A stretch of 64,000 nt of DNA. Source: CP2-2F sp034432555 (GTDB lineage: Bacteria > Chloroflexota > Anaerolineae > Aggregatilineales > UBA2796). The stretch spans positions 124,001 to 188,000 of the forward strand of contig DAOUBW010000048.1 in assembly GCA_034432555.1 (NCBI GenBank), read 5' to 3'. This document shows positions 41,983-50,743 of the stretch, piece after piece (the first letter of the stretch is position 1; each line of letters begins with the position of its first letter). The notes beneath the pieces are model-generated. The model was given only the letters and a program-made list of their open reading frames with translations. It did no database searches and was not told the origin of the DNA. A program made the position numbers and the translations under genes.

Positions 41983-44004
41983 TTGAGCATTCAACCTTTG
42001 GCGCGCCGACTGCTAGGCGTTGCTTATTACCCTGAACATTGGCACGAATCGCGCTGGGCAGACGATGCGCGCCTGCTGCGCGAAGCAGGCATTACCGTCG
42101 TCCGCATGATGGAATTTGCGTGGGATAAATTAGAGCCTGCCGAAGGGCAGTACGCTTTTGCGTGGATGGATCGCGCCCTGGACGTCTTCCAAGCGGCAGG
42201 CATTCAGGCGATCCTCTGCACGCCCACACCGACGCCGCCCGCCTGGTTGGTTGCCGCGCACCCCGATATTCTGCGCGTAGACCCACACACAGGCGTGCGC
42301 GACTCGTTCGGCTCACGCCGTTCGGTCACCTGCCATGCGCCTGCTTACCGCGCTGCCTCTGATCGGATTGTGACTGCTATCGCTGAGCATTGGGGACAGC
42401 ATCCCAACGTCATCGGTTGGCAGATTGACAACGAATTTGGCTGCCACAACAGCACCGAAGATATTTCCGACCATGCCCGTAGCGCTTTTCAAGCGTGGTG
42501 CAAGGCGAAATATGGCACCTTAGAGGCGCTCAACGCCGCCTGGGGAACGCAGTTTTGGAGCGCCACCTACACCGACTGGGCGCACATTCCCGTCCCAGCG
42601 CCCACCACCGCCGCCCATAATCCCGGCTTGCTGCTCGATTTCCGCCGCTTTTCCAGCCAAGGTTGGGTGGATTTTCAGCGCAGCCAGATCGAGATTTTGC
42701 GCCCACGCATTGGCGCAGAACGCTTCATCACCCACAACTTCATGCTGAAGTTCTTTGAGCTGGATTATTACGCGCTTGCCGCCGATCTGGACTTTGTCGG
42801 CTACGATAACTACCTGCATGGCATGTCAGGTCCGTTGGAGGCTGCCTTCAACCTAGACCTGATGCGCGGCATGAAGGCAGGGCGCCCTTTCTGGGTGATG
42901 GAGCAGCAGCCCGGCACCGTCAACTGGACGCCCTACAATCCGCCGGTGCCGCCCGGACAGGTGCGCGCTTGGACGCATCAGGCGTTCGCGCATGGCGCAG
43001 AGGCAGTCCTCTACTTCCGTGAGCGCGCCGTAAACATCGGGCAAGAGCAGTATCACGCCGGCGTGCTGAAACATGACGGCACACCTGACCGCTGCTGGCA
43101 CGAGGCGAAGGCAGTCAGCGAAGACATTGCCAAATATCCGCTGCTCAGGCGCGGCAAAGCGTCGGTCGCCATCCTCTTTGACTATGAGGATTTCTGGACG
43201 CTGCGCCTTGATCCGCACAATGTCGAGTTTTCCTACTATCAAGTCGTGCTTGATCTCTACCGTGAGTTGTGGGAAAAGCACATCGCGGTAGATGTGCTGC
43301 CGCGCAGCGCCGATCTCAACGGCTATGCGGCTGTCTTCGTGCCATCGCCCGCCCTGATTGACGAAGGGCAAGCTGCCCAGTGGCGCGCTTATGTGGAGCA
43401 AGGTGGCAAGTTGGTCGTCACCTTCCGCGCCTTCTTCAAGAACAAGGGCAACACTTGGACGCATCAGCCGATGCCTGCCGGCGGACTTTCCGAATTACTC
43501 GGCGTGACGGTAGATGAATTCCTGAGCATTCCGCCGATCCCAAGCGTAGGCTGGCGCACGCCCAACGATCCCTCGCCCGATTGGGACGATGATCGCGGCG
43601 CGCACGTCACCGATATTGCCGCTAAAACGGCGGGCATCGGCTTTGGCGAAGGCTTTGGTGTAGCGCCCAAGCTGCGCTATCGCCTGTGGGCAGAGGTGCT
43701 GACGCCAACCACCGCCGAGGTGATCATGCGCTATGCCGATGGCTACTATAAGGATGGTGCGGCTGCCACCGTGAATAAAATCGGTGAGGGCGCTGCCTAC
43801 TACATCGGCTGTTGGTCTCAGCCGCTCATTCCGCGCTCGATCTGGCAAGCCCTTGATCTGGCACGCTTTGAGCCAGCCGCTAACGACCTGCCGCGCGGAC
43901 AGACCGTTGAGATTGTGCCGATGCAAGACGCTGAGGGCAAGACAATTGAGGTGCGAATCAATCACAGCAAGCGCACCGTCACCTTTACGGAGCAAGGGCA
44001 GTGA
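41983..44004 (+). CDS. GH42 beta-galactosidase
   Basis: 673 residues from the TTG at 41983, preceded by AAGGAAG at nine bases; an in-frame GTG at 41959 is an alternative. The N-terminal TIM barrel begins LLGVAYYPEHW and carries the acid/base Glu151 (WQIDNE) and nucleophile Glu307 (FWVMEQQPG). A trimerisation domain (about 390-600, with VLPRSADLNGYAAVFVPSPALID) and a beta C-terminal domain follow, the full GH42 order. No signal peptide, so it acts on imported galactosides in the cytoplasm. Its stop overlaps the GH31 start by four bases. Confidence 0.94.
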   Translation: MSIQPLARRLLGVAYYPEHWHESRWADDARLLREAGITVVRMMEFAWDKLEPAEGQYAFAWMDRALDVFQAAGIQAILCTPTPTPPAWLVAAHPDILRVDPHTGVRDSFGSRRSVTCHAPAYRAASDRIVTAIAEHWGQHPNVIGWQIDNEFGCHNSTEDISDHARSAFQAWCKAKYGTLEALNAAWGTQFWSATYTDWAHIPVPAPTTAAHNPGLLLDFRRFSSQGWVDFQRSQIEILRPRIGAERFITHNFMLKFFELDYYALAADLDFVGYDNYLHGMSGPLEAAFNLDLMRGMKAGRPFWVMEQQPGTVNWTPYNPPVPPGQVRAWTHQAFAHGAEAVLYFRERAVNIGQEQYHAGVLKHDGTPDRCWHEAKAVSEDIAKYPLLRRGKASVAILFDYEDFWTLRLDPHNVEFSYYQVVLDLYRELWEKHIAVDVLPRSADLNGYAAVFVPSPALIDEGQAAQWRAYVEQGGKLVVTFRAFFKNKGNTWTHQPMPAGGLSELLGVTVDEFLSIPPIPSVGWRTPNDPSPDWDDDRGAHVTDIAAKTAGIGFGEGFGVAPKLRYRLWAEVLTPTTAEVIMRYADGYYKDGAAATVNKIGEGAAYYIGCWSQPLIPRSIWQALDLARFEPAANDLPRGQTVEIVPMQDAEGKTIEVRINHSKRTVTFTEQGQ

Positions 44005-45950
44005 CCGTCGCCATTTGGACGACCGAGCGTGAGGGTATCCTCACGCTTGGCACAGCACACTCGCGCTTAGAGTTCGCCCTAGACGGCACAGGTTTTCGCT
44101 TGTTAGCAGAGAGTCGGCTGGTGCTGCAAACTAGTTCCGGCTGGGGCGAACCTTGTGAGCGACTCTGCTTGTGGCAGGCAGAAGGCAGCGAGGCGATCCT
44201 CACCTTTTATCGCGGCGCGCACGGCTTTGGCAGGCTGCGCGTGCTGGCGCTGGAAAACGGCTGGCAGTTGGTCTGGGATCAGCCGACCCGCGATACGTTC
44301 GATCTGCTGGTCGGTGTGCATTGGTATGGGCAGGGCGAGATCATCCACCAATGCTATCCACTCGAACAGATCAGCTTGTGGGAAGCGCCACTGCTGACGT
44401 GGGATAACGGCGCAACCGGACTGGGCAACATCCAAACGCCTGTGTGGCTGTGCGCCACCGGTGCCGCGATCTTGGTGCAAAATGCCGCTGATTCGTTGCA
44501 TGTCGGCTTCAATGCGCCGCCCAGCCATATCCCACCGCCTCCATGGGATTTAAGTGCTGCCCAAGCGCCTGCCAGCGAGCGCCCGCCGCTTTCCAGCCTG
44601 CACGCCTCTGCTCAACTGACGTTGCACAACCCAAACCAGCCCCTGAACTATCTGATCTTGGTCGGTGAGCATGTCCGCGATGCCTACCAACATGTGATCG
44701 GGCAGTTGGGCAAGCCGGAGCGCATTCCGCCCGAAGATTTTCTGCGTGAGCCGATCTGGACAACCTGGGCGCGCTACAAAACCGAGATCGATCAGGCGCG
44801 TGTGCTGGGCTATGCCCAAGAAATCCGCGCCTATGACTATCCCGGCGGCACCTTCGAGATTGACGACAAGTGGCAGCGCGCCTATGGCGATAACACCTTT
44901 GACCCTGAGCGCTTCCCCGATCCGCAAGGCATGGTGGCAGCCCTGAACGCGCTAGGCTTCAACGTCACGGTGTGGGTGCATCCCTTTTTTGTGCCAGAAT
45001 CGCCCAACACACAAGAGGCAATCCAGCACGGCTACCTGATCAAACGCCCTGAGAGCGATGATCTCTACACCGTGATTTGGTGGCAAGGCTTGGGCTATCT
45101 GCTGGATGTGAGTAACCCAGCGGCGTTGGCGTGGTATGCCGCCAAACTGCGCGAATTGCAGCAGCAAGTGGGCTTGGCGGGCTATAAATTCGATGCCGGT
45201 GAGGCGGGCTTTTTCCCTGCAGATGCGCGCACACATACGCCTATGCACCGCAACGAATACAGTGCCCGTTGGGCAGCCTTTGCCGCCGAACACTTCCCTT
45301 ACTGCGAGGTGCGGACGGGCTGGTTTAGCCAGCGCTTGCCGATCCTCTTTCGGCAGTGGGATCGCTTTAGCAGCTGGGGTTACGATAACGGCTTGGCTTC
45401 GGTGATCACGACGGCGCTGATGCTCTCGCTGACGGGCTATCCGTTCACCTTGCCCGATATGATCGGTGGCAACGCCTACGGCGATTTGCTGCCCAACAAA
45501 GAGCTGCTCATCCGCTGGACTCAGGCGAGCGCACCCATGCTGGCGATGCAGTTCTCCATCGCACCCTGGGATTTTGACGACGAAACAGTTGCCATTTGCC
45601 GTAAATACGCCGACCTGCACGTGATGCTGGCGGATGAACGCCTTGCCGCCGCCCGCCGCGCCACCGTCGATGGCACGCCCGTCATCCGTCCGCTGCTGTG
45701 GGAAGCGCCTGAAGATATGACCGCGCTTGGCATCGCCGATCAATACCTGATGGGCAGATACCTTGTGGCGCCGGTGCTAACGCCCAACACCACCGCACGG
45801 AATATCTACCTGCCCTACGGCGTATGGTGTGACTACTGGACGGGTGAGCATTACGTGAGCAACGGCACCTGGCTGCGCGATTACCCCGCGCCGCTGGATG
45901 TGCTGCCGCTGTTCGTGGATGAAGACCCACGTTGGGATGATCTCGCGTGA
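44001..45950 (+). CDS. GH31 glycosidase of the MYORG-like branch
   Basis: 649 residues, GTG start overlapping the GH42 stop. Residues about 250-560 form the catalytic barrel with nucleophile Asp398 (YKFDAGEAGF) and acid/base Asp454 (RQWDRFSSWG). PIWTTWARYKTEIDQ, FEIDDKWQRAYGDNTFDP, WVHPFF and GYPFTLPDMIGGNAYGD run parallel to human MYORG, a branch reported to be an alpha-galactosidase, more than to alpha-glucosidases or xylosidases. No signal peptide. Coupling with a beta-galactosidase suggests breakdown of a galactose-containing glycan. The substrate is an inference. Confidence 0.88.
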   Translation: MTVAIWTTEREGILTLGTAHSRLEFALDGTGFRLLAESRLVLQTSSGWGEPCERLCLWQAEGSEAILTFYRGAHGFGRLRVLALENGWQLVWDQPTRDTFDLLVGVHWYGQGEIIHQCYPLEQISLWEAPLLTWDNGATGLGNIQTPVWLCATGAAILVQNAADSLHVGFNAPPSHIPPPPWDLSAAQAPASERPPLSSLHASAQLTLHNPNQPLNYLILVGEHVRDAYQHVIGQLGKPERIPPEDFLREPIWTTWARYKTEIDQARVLGYAQEIRAYDYPGGTFEIDDKWQRAYGDNTFDPERFPDPQGMVAALNALGFNVTVWVHPFFVPESPNTQEAIQHGYLIKRPESDDLYTVIWWQGLGYLLDVSNPAALAWYAAKLRELQQQVGLAGYKFDAGEAGFFPADARTHTPMHRNEYSARWAAFAAEHFPYCEVRTGWFSQRLPILFRQWDRFSSWGYDNGLASVITTALMLSLTGYPFTLPDMIGGNAYGDLLPNKELLIRWTQASAPMLAMQFSIAPWDFDDETVAICRKYADLHVMLADERLAAARRATVDGTPVIRPLLWEAPEDMTALGIADQYLMGRYLVAPVLTPNTTARNIYLPYGVWCDYWTGEHYVSNGTWLRDYPAPLDVLPLFVDEDPRWDDLA

Positions 45951-46462
45951 AGGGCGCCTTGAAGCATTGGGCAGCGCTCCTGCTGCCTGCCCTGATCGTT
46001 TTGGTGTTGGATCAGGTGGCGAAACACTGGGTACGTGCAACCTTAGCGCTTGGTCAGACGATCACGCCCATTGAGCCGCTGCGCGAAGTGTTCGGCATCA
46101 CCTTCAGCCAGAACACCGGCGCTGCCTTCAGCCTGCTGCCGCAAGCCGGCGATCTGTTCTTGCTGATCGCGCTCGGTATGGTGATCGGCATTCTGATCTT
46201 TTACCCGCGCATGGCGGCGGACAATTGGGCAACGCGCATCGCGCTAGGCTTGGTGCTAGGCGGCGCCTGTGGCAACGCCCTCGACCGCCTGACGCTTGGC
46301 TACGTGGTGGATTGGTTCTTGGTGCGGATTCCAAATGTGCTAGCAAACGTCAGCAACTTTGCCGACCACGCGATTGTAATCGGCATTGGCGTGCTGTTCC
46401 TGCTCAGTTGGCGCACCAAGCCCGCCCAAAGCACCGAGCCAGGCGATTTGCCCGAACAGTAG
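45947..46462 (+). CDS. lspA: Lipoprotein signal peptidase (signal peptidase II)
   Basis: 171 residues, four membrane segments. Catalytic aspartates are Asp113 (GNALDRLTLGYVVDW) and Asp140 (SNFADHAIVIG), and FGITFSQNTGAAFS is the conserved first motif. It removes signal peptides of prolipoproteins after lipid addition. The GTG start overlaps the GH31 stop by four bases, so an essential housekeeping gene is translated behind two glycosidases. A hairpin GTGCTGC/GCAGCAC (46467-46489) lies over the convergent gene ends but lacks a T tract. Confidence 0.95.
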   Translation: MKGALKHWAALLLPALIVLVLDQVAKHWVRATLALGQTITPIEPLREVFGITFSQNTGAAFSLLPQAGDLFLLIALGMVIGILIFYPRMAADNWATRIALGLVLGGACGNALDRLTLGYVVDWFLVRIPNVLANVSNFADHAIVIGIGVLFLLSWRTKPAQSTEPGDLPEQ

Positions 46463-46474
46463 CACGGTGCTGCC

Positions 46475-47587
46475 CTAGCCTTGCAGCACCTGACGGTAGA
46501 AAGTGATGGTTTGCGCGGCAACCTGCGCGTGCGTGAAGTGATCCAGCACGCGCTGCCTGCCTTTTTTGCCCAACATGCTGCGTAAAATCTCGCCGTCGCG
46601 CTCAACCAAATGCCGCATTTGCACAGCCAGCCCTTGTGCATTCCCTTCATTAAATGGGAAGCCACCGTGTCCCATCACATCTTGAATCGCGCCACTTTTC
46701 GCACCGATGATCGGCACGCCGCACGCCATCGCCTCTACGATCACGCGCCCAAACTGCTCTTTCCAGTTGGGCAGCGTGCGTGAAGGCACCACCAACGCCC
46801 TTAGATCGGCGTAGATACGTGGCATTTCGGTGGAAGGCACTTGCCCAATAAAGGTGACGCGCTCGCTGATGCCCAAAGATTCCGCAAGCTGCGCTAGGTT
46901 CTCCCGTTCGGGACCTTGTCCCACGATCCGCACCTGAAAGGAATGCCCTTCCCGCGCTAAAATTGCCGCTGCCTCCAGCAGCAAATCCGCGCCTTTTTCC
47001 CGCACCAAGCGCCCGACAAAGCCAAAGGTAGGTCTTTCAGGCACCTGCTCCGTTGGCTGGAAAAAGTCGGGATCAACGCCGAACTGCGGAATAACCGCCA
47101 TCGGCAGGCGGCAGCCTTTGGCGCGCAGCACATCGGCAGCGCTTTGTGTGCCAGCCAAGGCGCCATTGGCGGCGCGCAGCAGGTACGCCTCGCCGAGCGA
47201 GAAAGGCGGCGGATAGTGCCGCAAGATATTCTGCCAGCTAAAAAAGAGCGCCTTGGCGCCGATCCGCTTGGCGTGCCAGAGCGCTTGCCATGCTGCCACG
47301 TTGTACGGCTCTTCGTCAATGTGGACGAGCTGTGGGCGCACCTCGCGCATGATCTGCCCAAGTGTTGGGTAGTGGTGCAGGTGAAAATTGCCGTTCAGGC
47401 GCAGCGGCACTACTTCTAGCCGATAGCCTTGCGTATAGATGCGCTCTAGTGGCTGCGTGCCGCTTGGATCGCGCCACTCGGAAGGCACAACAAGGGTCAG
47501 GTCAAGGTCGCTGTGGTGCGCCATTTCTTCCAGCTTACGCTGGTAAATACCCACCACACACGCCTTCGAGATCATCAAAACGCGCAT
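46475..47587 (-). CDS. Glycosyltransferase family 4 (group 1)
   Basis: 370 residues with the GT-B fold of two Rossmann domains. N-terminal half: VRPQLVHIDEEPYN. C-terminal half: PTFGFVGRLVREKGADLLLEA, FQVRIVGQGPERENL, and the nucleotide-sugar motif EQFGRVIVEAMACGVPIIG (E-x7-E). It transfers a sugar from a nucleotide donor to a lipid, glycan or small molecule; neither can be assigned. Monocistronic, convergent with lspA and divergent from the SdrB-like gene. Confidence 0.88.
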   Translation of the reverse strand: MRVLMISKACVVGIYQRKLEEMAHHSDLDLTLVVPSEWRDPSGTQPLERIYTQGYRLEVVPLRLNGNFHLHHYPTLGQIMREVRPQLVHIDEEPYNVAAWQALWHAKRIGAKALFFSWQNILRHYPPPFSLGEAYLLRAANGALAGTQSAADVLRAKGCRLPMAVIPQFGVDPDFFQPTEQVPERPTFGFVGRLVREKGADLLLEAAAILAREGHSFQVRIVGQGPERENLAQLAESLGISERVTFIGQVPSTEMPRIYADLRALVVPSRTLPNWKEQFGRVIVEAMACGVPIIGAKSGAIQDVMGHGGFPFNEGNAQGLAVQMRHLVERDGEILRSMLGKKGRQRVLDHFTHAQVAAQTITFYRQVLQG

Positions 47588-47639
47588 AGATTCCGTTGCC
47601 TAAGCGTATGAAAATTGTGAGACACACTTTGCCTCAGCA

Positions 47640-47648
47640 TGATATAAT
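47640..47648 (+). promoter_or_regulatory. Extended -10 promoter of the SdrB-like gene
   Basis: TGA-TATAAT (47640-47648), a TGn extended -10 element; there is no good -35. Transcription would begin near 47655, about 30 bases before the chosen ATG. Confidence 0.55.
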
Positions 47649-47684
47649 GCCCTCTAAGTGAAACGAATGCTAATTGAGAAGATC

Positions 47685-48446
47685 ATGAGCCAATTTGCGC
47701 TTACTTGGGTGCGTCTGCTGGCGCTGACACTGATTACAGCGGCACTGCCCTTCTTTTCGGCAGGCGCACAAGCTAACAGCACCACTGGCACGGTCTGCGT
47801 GCTTGCCTACCACGATGCTAATCAAAATGGCGTGCGTGACGCAGGCGAAGAAGCACTGCCCGAAGTCAGTTTTAATCTGATGATCGCCTCGAACGTTTTG
47901 GTGGCGAACCATGTTGCGTTGCAAGGCGAGCCGTATTGCTTTGAAAATTTGCCCGCGCAGCAGTATACGCTGAGCGCCGCCAGCCCGCTGTATGTGCCGA
48001 TAGATGGCGCAGTCACCTTTGCCCTCCAAGAAGGCGCACATCTCACTTATCAGTTTGGCGCGCTCTACCGCGCACCGCAGAGCGTCAGCTTGCCTGAAGA
48101 TGCGCTGATTGTGATCCCAATGACGATGAGCGTGCGCTTGGGCATGTCTGTCGGCGCTGCCCTAATCGTGATGTTGACACTCAGTGGCATTGGGATGGTC
48201 ATCTATGGCATGTTCTTTCACCGCCGCCTTGCCCTGATCAGTGCGCCGCGCAGCCCAGCCGTCCGCACGCCGCCTGCCAAAGCCGTTCGGGAGACAGGCT
48301 CGCGCAGGGTTGCCAGCGAACGCCTGAAGCGCAGCACCCGCCAATTTGAGCCGCTGAAGCCGACGTCCGCGGAGGTTGCCCGCACCGATCTGCCACGCTC
48401 TGAGCGCTACAGCGATCTGGACAGCCTGGATGAGGACGACGCCTAA
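47685..48446 (+). CDS. Membrane-anchored SdrB-like domain protein
   Basis: 253 residues from the ATG at 47685 with GAGAAG upstream; ATG 47667 and GTG 47658 are in frame but nearly leaderless. Signal peptide (1-31, GAQA-NS). Residues about 35-125 are one SdrD B-like (Cna-B type) domain with a calcium-loop motif, YHDANQNGVRDAGEEALPEV. A single membrane segment follows (about 154-178), then a basic, disordered cytoplasmic tail of about 75 residues. The layout suggests a surface-exposed domain tethered to a cytoplasmic tail; function unknown. Its stop overlaps that of the converging gene. Confidence 0.78.
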   Translation: MSQFALTWVRLLALTLITAALPFFSAGAQANSTTGTVCVLAYHDANQNGVRDAGEEALPEVSFNLMIASNVLVANHVALQGEPYCFENLPAQQYTLSAASPLYVPIDGAVTFALQEGAHLTYQFGALYRAPQSVSLPEDALIVIPMTMSVRLGMSVGAALIVMLTLSGIGMVIYGMFFHRRLALISAPRSPAVRTPPAKAVRETGSRRVASERLKRSTRQFEPLKPTSAEVARTDLPRSERYSDLDSLDEDDA

Positions 48447-50590
48447 CCTAGATAGACCTCACCGGTTTGTGTGTTGCGCGCCGCCGACCAGCCGCGCCGA
48501 TGCCGCACCCACTCAAAGGGCGGGAAGCTGGCGCGCTCTAACACGCTGACCGCCTCGTTCGGGAAAAGCTGCCCTAAAATCTCGCCACTATCACTCGGTA
48601 CTGCCCGAATCCGCAGCGCGGTAGTGGTACGCACCGCCACCGTGCCAAGCGTGCTAGTTGGCGTATAGCCTGCCAGCCAAGGCATTGCCACGCCGCGCAC
48701 GGCTGCCAATTGCGGCGCGCTGGCGGCACCCAAACGCCAAAAGCCGATGCCTGCTGCCCCCTGCTGCGGCTCTAAGGCGGCGCGCCCTGCTTCGCGCATA
48801 TCGCCTTCCGCACCGAACTGCGTCAGCACAACAATCGGCTTGCGGTAAGGGCGCAAGGCATTGAGCGCCTGCGCGATGAGCGTTGCTGGGCGCCCGCCCC
48901 ATTCGGCATAGAAGACCTTCGGATGCCAGCTATCCACAAAGGGCAGCCACTCCATCAGGTTTACCGCGCCGAATGTGCTAGGGCGCCCATCAAAGCTGAC
49001 GCCGATGCTGGCATTGGCGGGCAGCGCACGGCGCAGTGCGATCATGAAATTGCGGATGCTGGCAGAATCGCGCAGCACCAAGCGCGACGGATCAAGGTCT
49101 AGCACCACCGAGCGCACCCCATCAGCAAGAGCTGCCTGCACAATCTGGCTGACCTCTGCGGTAAGGTTGCTGCCCTGCAAGCCGTGCCACGCATACAGGC
49201 GCACCCGTGCCGCCGTCAGCGCGTCCGCAATGCGCGAGAGATCAACTGCGTTCCGCACGGCAAGCGCGCCACTCCCGCCGAGCCATGTTGTGCCGCTGCT
49301 GCCCCATACAAGCAGCGCGTTCACGTTGGGCGCCGCGTTTTGAAGGCGTGTTGCGAATGCCTCTGCGGTTGGGTCGCTCAGCGGATCGGTGGCAAGGTGT
49401 GCCAACGCCACGCTGCCTGCAAAAGGCGTGTTCTGCCGTTCGTAAATGGGAAAATCGGCGTGCAGGTTCTGAAAGAACGTTGTGAAGATCGGATTCTTCG
49501 GCTCGCCGCGGGCGTTGACGATGCCCGCCTCGTCCATCGTATCGTTCCAGGCGAACCAAATCACCGCACCAAGCGCATAGGTGTACACACCGCGCAGGTA
49601 GTCAATGGTCTTATCCATATAGTTCGCAATGCGCGACCAATAGCTCTGGTTGTTCACATCGACACGCGCCACGCCGATCTCGCTAATCCAGATCGGCTTA
49701 TCGGGAAAGGCGTCTGTGAATTGGCGCATCAAGCCGTCTAGGGAGGCGGTGTAGTTGGAGAACGGCGCAACATTGGTGCCCGGCGGCACATGCCCATAAG
49801 GATGCACGGCGATGCCATCCACGGGCAGCACACCGCCCAAGGCTTGCCGCACCGCCCGCATATAGGCAATACCGCTGGCGGCGCCGCTTGCCAAGCCACC
49901 GCTGATGACTTGCGCGGCAGGGTCAGCTTGCGTGATTGCTTTGCTTGCCAAGAGCAATAGCGTCGCGTAGTCAGTCGGCTTGACGTAGTGCGACGTTGGC
50001 GCACCGTCAAGGTCGCCCTCGTTCCAAATTTGGTAGGCTGCCACTTGCCCGCGGTAGCGCGCTGCGATCTGCCCGGCGCGTGCGGCGAAATCACGGGCGT
50101 AGCGCGCCCAATCGCCGTTCACCCAGGGCAGATTCCCTAAGAATGTATCTTGCAGCAAGATGAGCAGAATGCGCGTGCTGCTTTGGCTGTAGGCGCGGAT
50201 GATCGGATCATAGAAGGCGTAGGCGCGTTCGGGCGCTTCGCGGCGGCTATCCATATGCAGCACAAAGCGCACCCAGCCGACACCGCGCAGTTGATCGGGC
50301 GGTGGGTTGGCGGTTGGGTTGTTGGGATCAATGTTGATGCCCCACAAGCGCTCACGCGGTGGCACGCCATCCGTCATGAAAACTGTGCGCCCATCTAGCG
50401 AACGCTCTGCACACCAACCGCGATCAAAGTTGAGCCACAAATAGCCGTCCGATTCAGCGCGGCGTGCCGCATCGACCGTGATCACCTCATTGCGAACCAG
50501 CGTTCGTCCGGTGCGGAAAGCCGCTTGGGTGGAAGGTTGCGAACGGATATTCAGGTTGCTAACAATGCAGCGGTATTGTCTAAGTGCCAT
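48443..50590 (-). CDS. Glycosidase-like two-barrel protein flanked by SH3-like domains
   Basis: 715 residues; AAAGG precedes the ATG at 50590. Residues 1-70 and about 640-715 look like bacterial SH3 domains (CIVSNLNIRSQPSTQAAF; ALRIRAVPSDSGEILGQLFPNEAVSVLER). Between them, residues about 80-400 resemble a clan A glycoside hydrolase (GH39/GH5-like) with acid/base Glu in YQIWNEGD and nucleophile Glu in IWISEIGV. Residues about 410-630 hint at a second barrel-like region (VRSVVLDLDPSRLVLRDSA). No clear signal peptide was found, though SH3 domains usually act on the wall. A cell-wall or exopolysaccharide substrate is possible, not proven. Confidence 0.75.
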   Translation of the reverse strand: MALRQYRCIVSNLNIRSQPSTQAAFRTGRTLVRNEVITVDAARRAESDGYLWLNFDRGWCAERSLDGRTVFMTDGVPPRERLWGINIDPNNPTANPPPDQLRGVGWVRFVLHMDSRREAPERAYAFYDPIIRAYSQSSTRILLILLQDTFLGNLPWVNGDWARYARDFAARAGQIAARYRGQVAAYQIWNEGDLDGAPTSHYVKPTDYATLLLLASKAITQADPAAQVISGGLASGAASGIAYMRAVRQALGGVLPVDGIAVHPYGHVPPGTNVAPFSNYTASLDGLMRQFTDAFPDKPIWISEIGVARVDVNNQSYWSRIANYMDKTIDYLRGVYTYALGAVIWFAWNDTMDEAGIVNARGEPKNPIFTTFFQNLHADFPIYERQNTPFAGSVALAHLATDPLSDPTAEAFATRLQNAAPNVNALLVWGSSGTTWLGGSGALAVRNAVDLSRIADALTAARVRLYAWHGLQGSNLTAEVSQIVQAALADGVRSVVLDLDPSRLVLRDSASIRNFMIALRRALPANASIGVSFDGRPSTFGAVNLMEWLPFVDSWHPKVFYAEWGGRPATLIAQALNALRPYRKPIVVLTQFGAEGDMREAGRAALEPQQGAAGIGFWRLGAASAPQLAAVRGVAMPWLAGYTPTSTLGTVAVRTTTALRIRAVPSDSGEILGQLFPNEAVSVLERASFPPFEWVRHRRGWSAARNTQTGEVYLG

Positions 50591-50694
50591 AGCGCAGCCT
50601 TTCTTAAGAAATGCCTTTTGGCGCAATTGGCTAGATTGTAGCACGAAACGCGATCCACGCTTGTGGAAAAGTGCGCCGCCCTGCGTAACGCAAA

Positions 50695-50718
50695 CGGGCG
50701 GGAAAATTTTCCCGCCCG
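50695..50718 (-). terminator. Terminator after groEL
   Basis: A perfect 24-base palindrome whose arms CGGGCGGGAAAA and TTTTCCCGCCCG meet at 50706/50707, followed on the minus strand by TTTGCG. It lies 25 bases past the groEL stop. Confidence 0.85.
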
Positions 50719-50743
50719 CCAAGTCTTCAGCCTAGGTCTGGCT

